Part shown: piece after piece, positions 1 to 5,717 of the stretch
Position numbering within the stretch: the first letter of the stretch is position 1
Layout: the number at the start of each line of letters is the position of its first letter
NCBI GenBank assembly: GCA_021160685.1
Contig: JAGHCC010000432.1
Span: forward strand, 1-6,126
DNA: 6,126 nucleotides
Direction of reading: 5' to 3'
Source of the DNA: Desulfobulbaceae bacterium
Lineage (GTDB): Bacteria; Desulfobacterota; Desulfobulbia; Desulfobulbales; SURF-16
Program-made: the position numbers and the translations under genes
The notes under the pieces: model-generated
Told to the model about the DNA's origin: nothing
What the model saw: the letters and a program-made list of their open reading frames with translations, nothing else
The model's database searches: none

Positions 1-1547
1 GATAGGGCATCTTCGAGTGTTGTAGATACAGCAAAGTACTTCATGGCCTGGAATCTGCTTCCGGCCCTTTTGGTTCCCTCCCGCGACTGGCTAATGGCCA
101 AGGGGACCTCAGAGGCCAGGTCGTCCCAGTCAATCTCTTCCCTGATCCTCTCCACTTCGCTAACAATCTGTTCATCGATTTCCTGCTTTTTTACCGCGGC
201 CAGCAGGCTGTCGTAACTCGTGATCAAAGCCTTACTGTCCTGAAAGGCCTCGTCCAGAAAATCCATATTTGAGCCAACGTACTGCAGAGGGGTGTTGATC
301 TCGTGGGCAATGCCGGCGGCCAGCTGGCCCACGGATTCCATTTTACGGGCCTGAAACATACTGACCTGCATCATTTCCTTTTCTTTTTCCGCCTTTTTGC
401 GCTGAACAATATGCTCTTTAAGGGATCTGTTCTTCTGTTTCAAATGGGCCTGCTGGTCTTTAATGGTCTGCTCGAGTTTACGGGAACTTGCCCTGATGCC
501 AAAAAACAGAATCACCTCAAAAATCAAAAAACCGATAATGGCAAAGGCGATATTCACCATCATGCTGTGGTGAAAAAGCGCGGTTTCATGGCTCACATCC
601 CGCCAGGCCACCACCAGGCCCACATCCGATCGTTTCTTGTCACGCGTGCCCTGGAAATCCCTGAGGCCAAAGGCGGTAATGGCGTAGTCTTTCTGCCCCA
701 TGCTCCTGAGCACGGTTGTCGGCTTCTCCCACAAGGCGGGCAACAAGCCCATCTCCATAATCGTCGTAATGTCGTCCGAGGTGGTTGACTCGACAGTAAA
801 GCCGTCAACAGGGAAATTTTTTTTCAAAAACTTGGCAAGTCGATCCGGCCAGATATTTTTTTGCAGATGATCCACGGTTAACAGCACGGCAATATTGATC
901 TTCTGATGACGCTGAAGAAAGGTGAGCATGGTTTGAAAAGATGTGCCGGCCTCAAGGGCGCCGACATGGATTGGGGTGTTGCCATCTGTATCAATGGCCG
1001 TTACTGGAATGACACCGCGAATGCCGGAAACAACCCGCCCGGTCTCAAAGCCCCGGGTAGGGACATGCTCCTGATTGGCAGCAACAATGGTATAACGGAC
1101 GTCATCCATTCTGTCGCCGAACTTGCCGGGCTTGTGGGCACGCAGAAAAGACACGGAACCGGGACCGAGATGAAAATGGAGCTGACGGAAATGAAACTGT
1201 TCGGCCAGTTTGTCCCGGCTGGGGCCGACCAGATCGTAGAGTTCCTTGCGAACGACAGCGGCCCTGACGCCACCCGGCCCGCCGCCTTCGCTCTCCACGG
1301 CCCGTTTGCCCTTGAGAAACAACTGCTGAACCCGTTCATCATTACCGACAAAGGTGGCAATCTGCAGCATCCGTGTTTCCGTGGCTTCAAGGGAGGAAAA
1401 GAAAGCAGCCTGAATCTGGTCACCGGCCTGTTCCAGGCTTTCCATGAGGGCCTTTTGCGATGAACGGTAATTGATCCAGACAAAGAGGATGTCCGAACAG
1501 GCAAGCACAAGGCTCAGGACTATAAAAATCTTATTTTTTGTCTGCAT
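1..1547 (-). CDS. Sensor histidine kinase with periplasmic dCache-type domain (C-terminus beyond the left edge)
   Basis: The frame from ATG at 1547 stays open for 515 codons to the window edge, so this is the N-terminal part of a longer kinase. Seen: a membrane segment at about residues 6-26; an extracytoplasmic sensor region at about 30-325 with HFHL (124-127), FLRAHKP (134-140) and RGFETG (165-170); a second membrane segment at about 331-352; a Lys/Glu-rich probable coiled coil at about 353-400; then the dimerisation and phospho-acceptor helix with GIAHEINTPLQYV, where His415 should be autophosphorylated. The sensor pattern resembles the double-Cache family I know as dCache_3; the H-box is of the HEIN(N/T)PL class. 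The ATP-binding domain (N, G1 and G2 boxes) should lie further left. The protein is inferred to sit in the inner membrane, sense a periplasmic small molecule and phosphorylate a response regulator. The NtrC-type regulator in this window is one candidate partner, without proof. The start is supported by a good ribosome binding site. Sampled 60-base blocks are often more GC-rich (up to about 63%) than those in the cyclase gene. Confidence 0.93.
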   Translation of the reverse strand, partial: MQTKNKIFIVLSLVLACSDILFVWINYRSSQKALMESLEQAGDQIQAAFFSSLEATETRMLQIATFVGNDERVQQLFLKGKRAVESEGGGPGGVRAAVVRKELYDLVGPSRDKLAEQFHFRQLHFHLGPGSVSFLRAHKPGKFGDRMDDVRYTIVAANQEHVPTRGFETGRVVSGIRGVIPVTAIDTDGNTPIHVGALEAGTSFQTMLTFLQRHQKINIAVLLTVDHLQKNIWPDRLAKFLKKNFPVDGFTVESTTSDDITTIMEMGLLPALWEKPTTVLRSMGQKDYAITAFGLRDFQGTRDKKRSDVGLVVAWRDVSHETALFHHSMMVNIAFAIIGFLIFEVILFFGIRASSRKLEQTIKDQQAHLKQKNRSLKEHIVQRKKAEKEKEMMQVSMFQARKMESVGQLAAGIAHEINTPLQYVGSNMDFLDEAFQDSKALITSYDSLLAAVKKQEIDEQIVSEVERIREEIDWDDLASEVPLAISQSREGTKRAGSRFQAMKYFAVSTTLEDAL

Positions 1548-1554
1548 CTTCAAA

Positions 1555-1560
1555 TTCCTC
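1555..1560 (-). promoter_or_regulatory. Ribosome binding site of the histidine kinase
   Basis: On the minus strand GAGGAA stands 7 nt before the ATG at 1547. This fixes the start and gives the kinase its own translation initiation, independent of the upstream cyclase gene. Confidence 0.75.
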
Positions 1561-1588
1561 AAAAATGAGCAGGTTAAAACGGTCAGGC

Positions 1589-1691
1589 GTAACTTCTCAA
1601 TGAGTAGTGGCAACCTGTAAACAAATCCCCCTCAATCCCCCTTTATTAAAGGGGGAGGTTGTCGGTATGCCACCACTTATTGAGAAGTTAC
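1589..1691. mobile_element. 103-bp MITE-like element, copy 1, with perfect 8-bp target duplication
   Basis: The element begins GTAACTTCTCAATGAGT and ends with the inverted counterpart ACTTATTGAGAAGTTAC. The terminal inverted repeats are 24 bp (1589-1612 and 1668-1691) with 22 matches. It is flanked by perfect direct repeats GGTCAGGC at 1581-1588 and 1692-1699, which read as a target-site duplication. It has no coding capacity, so it must be moved in trans. It differs from the copy at 3811-3913 at only 4 of 103 positions and lies in the same orientation. Termini starting GTAA plus an 8-bp duplication are what I recall for the IS66 family, so an IS66-type transposase is a plausible mobiliser (inference). 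The element sits between the cyclase stop codon and the kinase start; without it and one duplication the gap would be about 84 bp instead of 195. Confidence 0.88.
1637..1655. repeat. Central palindrome of MITE copy 1
   Basis: CCCCCTTTATTAAAGGGGG has two perfect 9-base arms around one base. A further CCCCCT block lies just to its left (1627-1632), giving the motif ATCCCCCTCAATCCCCCTTT. In RNA it would form a strong hairpin, but no U-tract follows on either strand, so it is not a standard rho-independent terminator. Confidence 0.85.
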
Positions 1692-1742
1692 GGTCAGGCC
1701 GGCTCTGATATTAAAAAACGAAAAAATCTAATCAAAAATTTG

Positions 1743-3341
1743 TCATGTACAGATGATCCGGTTTTTGCCGCTTTTTTTTGCCTGGTACAGGGCCATGTCC
1801 ACTTTTTTGAAAAGATCTTCTTTGGTCATGTGCTGGACGTATTGGGTCACCCCGAAACTGCAGGTAACCATAATTGTATCAAGATCGGCCATAACTGGAG
1901 TAGAGGCTATGGCTCGACGGACTTTTTCCACAACAATACAGGCCTGTTGGGCGGAAGTTCCCGGCAGCAGTATGACAAATTCCTCACCGCCCCACCTGGC
2001 TACAAGGTCCTGTTCCCTCACTGTGCTTCGCAATAAAGCAGCCGTGGACATCAGCACCTGATCACCAATTTCATGGCCAAAGGTATCATTTACCTTTTTA
2101 AAATCGTCGATATCAAGAATCACCAGGGAAAAGACGCCCTGTTTCCGTTTTGCCTCCCGCATGACCTGGTCTGTGACCAGATCAAAATGGCGACGGTTTG
2201 GCACTGAAGTCAGGCTGTCCGTGGTTGCCAGGGTCATATATTTTTTCTTTTTCTCTTCCTGTCGATGATAAAGACCGCCGGCTAAGAGCAGGAAGAGACC
2301 GGCACAAGTAACGATAAATCGTATTCGCATATAACGATTTTTAAAGTCAAGGAGGTAGGAATCTTCTTTATAGCTGATAAAATAGGCGACATTCTCCCCC
2401 TTTACGTTCTTGATAGGTAAAAAAGTGACCAGCAATATCTTGTCGCCCCCAGGCACCTTGTGGGACACGGAAAACTCCTGTCCCAGCAGCAGCCTTTTTT
2501 CAACCTTCCTGCCCAGGGTTTTATTCATTTCTTTTAAGGTCTGAAAAGGGATAATATTTAGTTTTGGCAACTCCTTTTTGATGTTTGCCACAACATCCTG
2601 GTGCTTTAAATAAGATTCAGAAATAAAGCATTGTCTGTAACTGGACTGCTCACTTTTCAGCACCGCATTCAACAGGATATCTTTATGCAGGATCAGGGTA
2701 TAAATTGCCGGAAAAACCCTAACGGCAAGTTTCCTGAGGGCAAGGAATGAGTAGGAGATCTCCATAGTACCAACAAATTTTCCCTGAAAATGAAGGGGAT
2801 AAACATTGCGAAATCCATAATAATTTTTCCCTTCTTCAAAACCTCTCACCGGCAAGCGGGTTTCATTGACACGCTCTATGGAATGACGTACTCCCTGCAA
2901 AGATTCCCCAAAAAAAGAAGGGTGATGAAAACGCAAAAAACTGTTGGCCTCCGGCAGATGAAAGTGGAATTGCCGGACGCCATGATCGTACAAATTCTCG
3001 TACAAGGTGGAGAGTTTTTCCCAAAGAAGTTCTCTCTGCCTGGTCTGTTCTTCCTCGGTGGCACTGTTTGCCCTGGCCATGATTGCCAGGATTTCGTCCC
3101 TGTTGATATGATTTTGAAAAATTACGTCAGCAATATTTTCAAAGGAGATGGTCAGGGCTCGGAGCTGGATCCGTTGTTGCTCAGTGGTAAGCTGTAAATG
3201 CTTTTCTTCCCTTTCTGCATTCTCCATGGAAAAAAAGTAAAGAGTCCCGGCAACACACAACACCACCAGTACAAAATACAATGAGATTCCACTCAATGAA
3301 GGCCATCCGGAGACCATTTTTTTTCTTAATTTTTGCTCCAT
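1743..3341 (-). CDS. Membrane-bound diguanylate cyclase with dCache-type sensor and GGEEF domain
   Basis: This 532-residue protein is predicted to make cyclic-di-GMP from two GTP at the inner membrane. Seen: a basic N-terminus, a membrane segment at about 18-38, an extracytoplasmic region at about 40-335 with QFHFHL (124-129), FLRFHHP (135-141) and VRGFEEG (165-171), a second membrane segment at about 340-357, a short KKKK linker, and a complete GGEEF domain (about 368-532). The domain has TDSLTSVPNRR (374-384), metal and nucleotide residues in DIDDFKKVND (410-419) and the active-site GGEEF at 451-455. R442-x-x-D445 lies exactly five residues before GGEEF and forms the inhibitory I-site, so product feedback inhibition is expected. 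The sensor domain closely resembles that of the kinase at 1-1547. The ATG lies 5 nt after the stop of the 130-residue gene and has no clear Shine-Dalgarno sequence, so translational coupling is likely. Met9 is a possible later start, also without a good binding site. Nothing indicates loss of catalysis. Confidence 0.95.
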   Translation of the reverse strand: MEQKLRKKMVSGWPSLSGISLYFVLVVLCVAGTLYFFSMENAEREEKHLQLTTEQQRIQLRALTISFENIADVIFQNHINRDEILAIMARANSATEEEQTRQRELLWEKLSTLYENLYDHGVRQFHFHLPEANSFLRFHHPSFFGESLQGVRHSIERVNETRLPVRGFEEGKNYYGFRNVYPLHFQGKFVGTMEISYSFLALRKLAVRVFPAIYTLILHKDILLNAVLKSEQSSYRQCFISESYLKHQDVVANIKKELPKLNIIPFQTLKEMNKTLGRKVEKRLLLGQEFSVSHKVPGGDKILLVTFLPIKNVKGENVAYFISYKEDSYLLDFKNRYMRIRFIVTCAGLFLLLAGGLYHRQEEKKKKYMTLATTDSLTSVPNRRHFDLVTDQVMREAKRKQGVFSLVILDIDDFKKVNDTFGHEIGDQVLMSTAALLRSTVREQDLVARWGGEEFVILLPGTSAQQACIVVEKVRRAIASTPVMADLDTIMVTCSFGVTQYVQHMTKEDLFKKVDMALYQAKKSGKNRIICT

Positions 3342-3346
3342 ATTTT

Positions 3347-3739
3347 TTAGATTCTGATTTTATTCTTAAGTTTTGTAACCCTTGAAGAGTCCATTTTTTC
3401 TAATACATCCTTTACTTCTGTGAGATTGCCGTCACTGAAAGTCACAAACCTCGGCATTAAAAGATGACCATTATGAATTGTCGATTTATCGCTCTCAGGT
3501 AAGATCAGAATAATGGGATGACCATGAAATAATTTCTTCCGGTCAACCAGTTCATATAATTCTTCAGCAGTGGAAGGGGCTAAAACAAGTAATTCCGGTT
3601 TTGCCTCTATTTGCCTGAGCCTTTTCATGAGGACATCTACAGTTGGAAAGATTTCGAGGTTATGATAATAAATGCTTTCAATTTGGCGTAATAGAGGAGA
3701 AGTTTCACTTGTTCCTTTTCCAAAATAAAAGAGTCGCAT
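3347..3739 (-). CDS. Small receiver-like protein lacking the phospho-acceptor Asp (function unknown)
   Basis: I do not recognise this 130-residue protein with certainty. Its alternation of hydrophobic strands and helices suggests a response-regulator receiver fold: strand RLFYFGK (2-8), strand LEIFPT (28-33), strand ELLVLAPS (49-56), strand HPIILILPES (74-83), strand RFVTF (97-101), then a helix LTEVKDVLEKM. The acidic pair normally after strand 1 is absent, the phospho-acceptor Asp after strand 3 is replaced (LVLAPS, around A54/P55), and no Lys stands at the usual place after strand 5. It would thus be a stand-alone pseudo-receiver, acting by binding rather than phosphorylation. There is no signal peptide or membrane segment, so it should be cytoplasmic. 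It precedes the cyclase by 5 nt, which suggests joint expression and perhaps interaction with it. The fold call is inference from pattern only; another small alpha/beta fold is possible. That it is a real gene is supported by a good ribosome binding site and the tight spacing. Confidence 0.78.
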   Translation of the reverse strand: MRLFYFGKGTSETSPLLRQIESIYYHNLEIFPTVDVLMKRLRQIEAKPELLVLAPSTAEELYELVDRKKLFHGHPIILILPESDKSTIHNGHLLMPRFVTFSDGNLTEVKDVLEKMDSSRVTKLKNKIRI

Positions 3740-3746
3740 TCATCTG

Positions 3747-3752
3747 CTCCTG
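3747..3752 (-). promoter_or_regulatory. Ribosome binding site of the receiver-like gene
   Basis: On the minus strand CAGGAG lies 7 nt before the ATG at 3739. It is the only clear Shine-Dalgarno sequence for the receiver-like/cyclase gene pair, so it probably also drives cyclase translation by coupling. Confidence 0.7.
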
Positions 3753-3795
3753 GTGAATATTACGGTTGCGAAACAACTTAACGCAAATTGCGCAT

Positions 3796-3822
3796 ATTGT
3801 AGGTTGGGTTGTAACTTCTCAA
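3796..3822 (-). promoter_or_regulatory. Possible hybrid promoter: -35 in the MITE end, -10 in flanking DNA
   Basis: Reading the minus strand, TTGAGA (3822-3817, 5/6 to the sigma-70 -35 consensus) lies inside the terminal repeat of MITE copy 2. TACAAT (3801-3796, 5/6 to the -10) lies outside it, with a short 15-nt spacer. A start near 3789 would leave a leader of about 50 nt before the receiver-like gene. The spacer is below the optimal 17 nt, so this is only a candidate. Confidence 0.3.
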
Positions 3823-3913
3823 TAAGTAGTGGCAATCTGTAAACAAATCCCCCTCAATCCCCCTTTAATAAAGGGGGAGGTTGTCGGTGTGCCACCACTT
3901 ATTGAGAAGTTAC
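3811..3913. mobile_element. 103-bp MITE-like element, copy 2, with near-perfect 8-bp target duplication
   Basis: It has the same length and orientation as the copy at 1589-1691 and is 99/103 identical. The 24-bp terminal inverted repeats (3811-3834 and 3890-3913) match at 23 positions and start GTAACTTCTCAATAAGT. The flanks GTTGGGTT (3803-3810) and GCTGGGTT (3914-3921) agree at 7 of 8 bases, which fits a target duplication with one later change. The insertion lies within the left arm of a GTAGGTTGGGT palindromic repeat and about 70 bp upstream of the receiver-like gene start. The different flanking octamers of the two copies show independent insertions. Confidence 0.86.
3859..3877. repeat. 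Central palindrome of MITE copy 2
   Basis: CCCCCTTTAATAAAGGGGG has two 9-base arms around one base. It differs from the palindrome of copy 1 only in the central base (A instead of T), so the arms are fully conserved between copies. Confidence 0.85.
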
Positions 3914-3945
3914 GCTGGGTTAAGCGATTAGTTTATTCGTAACTC

Positions 3946-4013
3946 TGTTGGGTTCGCCTCCATTCCAGTCACCATCAACCGGCAGAGGGATCACAAAACC
4001 AGCGAACCCAACA
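3946..4013. repeat. Inverted repeat with perfect 12-base arms
   Basis: TGTTGGGTTCGC (3946-3957) and GCGAACCCAACA (4002-4013) are perfect inverted copies around a 44-bp loop. It is the inner symmetry of the interrupted palindromic repeat and could form a hairpin in RNA from the minus strand. No U-tract follows, so a terminator role is not supported. Confidence 0.75.
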
Positions 4014-4047
4014 AGTTTGGCTGACGAGACGGCTTCACCCAACCTAC

Positions 4048-4248
4048 TCAACACTATCTATCAACAAGCATGCCAGGAGCGAAAATAACAGAAAAATACT
4101 CATGTTATCCAACAGTTGTGACTTACAGAGGTAAATTTAAAGGGTCAAATTCGAGAAGAGAAATGCTCAAGACAGAGAACGGTTGTTCACAAAAAGGGAA
4201 CATCTATTCTTGTTTAGTGAATCTTGGCAGGAAGGAAAAAAGGGGAAA
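4048..4248. other. Non-coding stretch downstream of the NtrC-type gene
   Basis: About 200 bp between the palindromic repeat and the stop codon of the NtrC-type regulator. It is AT-rich. I find no gene, no clear terminator hairpin with a U-tract, and no sigma-54 promoter (GG-N10-GC) on either strand. Confidence 0.6.
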
Positions 4249-5685
4249 TCAGGAAGTCCAGCCCAGGCGGGAAATATTATGTTTCTTCATGAGGGTGTAG
4301 AGGCGGGTCCGGCCCAGACCCGATAATTTGCATGCTTCTTTGATATTGCCTCGGGTCTGCCGGATTAATCTTTGAAAATACTCCTTTTCGGCAAGGGCAA
4401 GGGCCTGATCCCGATATTGCTTAAAAACAGGTAAAGCTTGATCGGATTCTTCAACGCTGACAGTTGTCTCTTCCGGCTTTGCTTTAAAAGGCGCTTCCTT
4501 TTTTCCGACGGACGACCTGAGCAGATGAATCCTGATATTGTCCGGAAGATGCCTGGAGTATAAAATTGGCTCGTACAGGGCATTGTTTAAGGTTGTTTCC
4601 AGGGTATTTATTAACTCTCTGACGTTCCCGGGCCAATGATACGAAATAATCGCGCTAAAAAAATCAGGGGCAAAACCTTTGGGATCAATACCGTATTTTT
4701 GAGACAAACGGCTTAAATAGTGAATTGAAATTTCCTTGATATCCCCATGCCGGCCTCTTAAGGGCGGCAGCTCTATTGACATTGCCTTAATTCGAAAGAG
4801 AAGATCCGCCCTGAATGTACTTTCACGAACCATGATATCAAGATCTCTATTAGTGGCAGTAATAAGCCTGAAGTTGCTGAACACCTCTACATTGCTGCCC
4901 ACCGGGCGAAACTGATGTTCCTGAAGCGCCCGGAGGAACTTCTTCTGGACCCCAAGGCTGAGTTCACCAACTTCATCGAGAAACAGAGTGCCGTCGTCAG
5001 CCTGGGCAATTAAGCCACTTTTTCTTTTATCAGCTCCGGTAAAAGAACCTTTCTCGTGGCCGAACAGGGTGCTTTCCACCAGCGTTTCCGGCAGGGCCGC
5101 ACAATCAACTATTACAAAATTATTGCTTGCCCTTTTACTATTTTCATGGATAACCTTGGCAAAAAGCTCCTTGCCGACCCCTGTTTCACCGGTAACCAGG
5201 ACACTGGCATCACAGACAGACATCTTGGCAACCTGGTCCAGACATTTTGTCAATTGCCTGCTGCTGCCTATTATTGACCGACGTTGCAAAGAAATTGTGT
5301 TTCGTGCAGCCGCCTTCTTCGCTTTTTGATATTGAAGTACCCTGGCAAGAGGCAGAATCATTTCTTTTATGGCTGTTGTTTTCTCCAGATAGTCCCAGGC
5401 TCCGCTTTTTATTGCCCGTTCAGCGCCATCAGGATCACCTTGCCCCGTAATGATGATAACTTCCGGTTCTGATGGAGCTTTTTTGAGCTCAGGCAATTCC
5501 ATCAGTCCATTGCCATCAGGCATTTGCACATCCAGAAAAATCAGTTCAAAGTCTTCGGCAAAGGCTCTCTTTTTTGCCTCAGCAAGAGTTGTTACAGAAA
5601 CGGCATCATGACCGATACGTCCTAAACCGTCGGTAAACATCTCACATAAAACTTGATCATCATCAACAACCAGAATTTTTGCCAT
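4249..5685 (-). CDS. NtrC-family sigma-54-dependent response regulator
   Basis: This 478-residue cytoplasmic regulator has the full three-domain layout. The receiver (about 1-120) shows VVDDD (6-10), phospho-acceptor D52 in FLDVQMPDGNG, T80 and K102. The AAA+ domain (about 137-370) shows Walker A GETGVGKE (166-173), the sigma-54 contact loop as GSFTGA (213-218; A-to-S variant of GAFTGA), Walker B LFLDEVGEL with D237/E238, candidate arginine fingers in FRADLLFR (R292, R298) and the WPGNVREL sensor II motif (351-358). A Fis-type helix-turn-helix follows (about 445-470, GNIKEACKLSGLGRTRLYTLMKKHN). When phosphorylated it should form a hexamer and drive ATP-dependent open-complex formation by sigma-54 RNA polymerase. 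Its targets are not visible here. The ATG is preceded by an in-frame stop three codons upstream, so no earlier start exists; no Shine-Dalgarno sequence is seen. It lies 32 nt after the HD-GYP gene, so co-transcription is likely. The residues needed for function appear intact. Confidence 0.96.
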   Translation of the reverse strand: MAKILVVDDDQVLCEMFTDGLGRIGHDAVSVTTLAEAKKRAFAEDFELIFLDVQMPDGNGLMELPELKKAPSEPEVIIITGQGDPDGAERAIKSGAWDYLEKTTAIKEMILPLARVLQYQKAKKAAARNTISLQRRSIIGSSRQLTKCLDQVAKMSVCDASVLVTGETGVGKELFAKVIHENSKRASNNFVIVDCAALPETLVESTLFGHEKGSFTGADKRKSGLIAQADDGTLFLDEVGELSLGVQKKFLRALQEHQFRPVGSNVEVFSNFRLITATNRDLDIMVRESTFRADLLFRIKAMSIELPPLRGRHGDIKEISIHYLSRLSQKYGIDPKGFAPDFFSAIISYHWPGNVRELINTLETTLNNALYEPILYSRHLPDNIRIHLLRSSVGKKEAPFKAKPEETTVSVEESDQALPVFKQYRDQALALAEKEYFQRLIRQTRGNIKEACKLSGLGRTRLYTLMKKHNISRLGWTS

Positions 5686-5717
5686 GGATTTTTATATTTT
5701 GAGGGATCAGAACCAAC

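Larger units (their letters stand above)
3799..4047. repeat. Palindromic GTAGGTTGGGT repeat element, interrupted by MITE copy 2
   Basis: GTAGGTTGGGT at 3799-3809 faces its inverse ACCCAACCTAC at 4037-4047. Inside lies a second pair with perfect 12-base arms (3946-3957 and 4002-4013). Taking out the MITE and one duplication leaves a unit of about 138 bp. Intergenic repeats built on GTAGGTTGGGTT...AACCCAAC are, from memory, common in many Gram-negative genomes. I see no coding capacity and no convincing target duplication at its outer ends. Its status as a defined element is inference from the symmetry. Confidence 0.6.

Noticed and set aside
303..1510. Long open frames on the plus strand (303-788, 906-1463) and in another minus frame (1001-1510)
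   Set aside because: They overlap the sensor kinase frame, which has clear domain motifs and a ribosome binding site; they show no recognisable motifs and arise as shadows of GC-rich coding sequence.
1637..1655. GC-rich hairpin as a rho-independent terminator for the cyclase gene
   Set aside because: On the minus strand the hairpin is followed by ATTGAGGGGGATTTG, not a U-tract, and the same hairpin is present in the second MITE copy upstream of a gene. It belongs to the element.
3757..3785. Promoter TTGCGT-18 nt-TAATAT just upstream of the receiver-like gene
   Set aside because: The resulting transcription start would fall on or next to the Shine-Dalgarno sequence (3747-3752), and the -35 matches only 3 of 6 bases.
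1611..3895. Sigma-54 promoters at TGGCA/TGGCAC sequences, including the one in the MITE inverted repeat
   Set aside because: None of the sites I checked has GC ten bases after the GG, so the -12 element is missing.
1589..3913. Composite transposon: two same-orientation MITE copies bracketing the cyclase and receiver-like genes
   Set aside because: Each copy has its own distinct flanking octamer pair (GGTCAGGC, and GTTGGGTT/GCTGGGTT). This indicates two separate insertions, not movement of the whole segment as one unit.
4070..4300. 76-codon plus-strand open frame across the non-coding gap
   Set aside because: It runs antisense into the end of the NtrC-type gene, has low-complexity charged composition and no recognisable motif. 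CCAGGAGCG near its start is not a usable binding site because it lies inside the frame.
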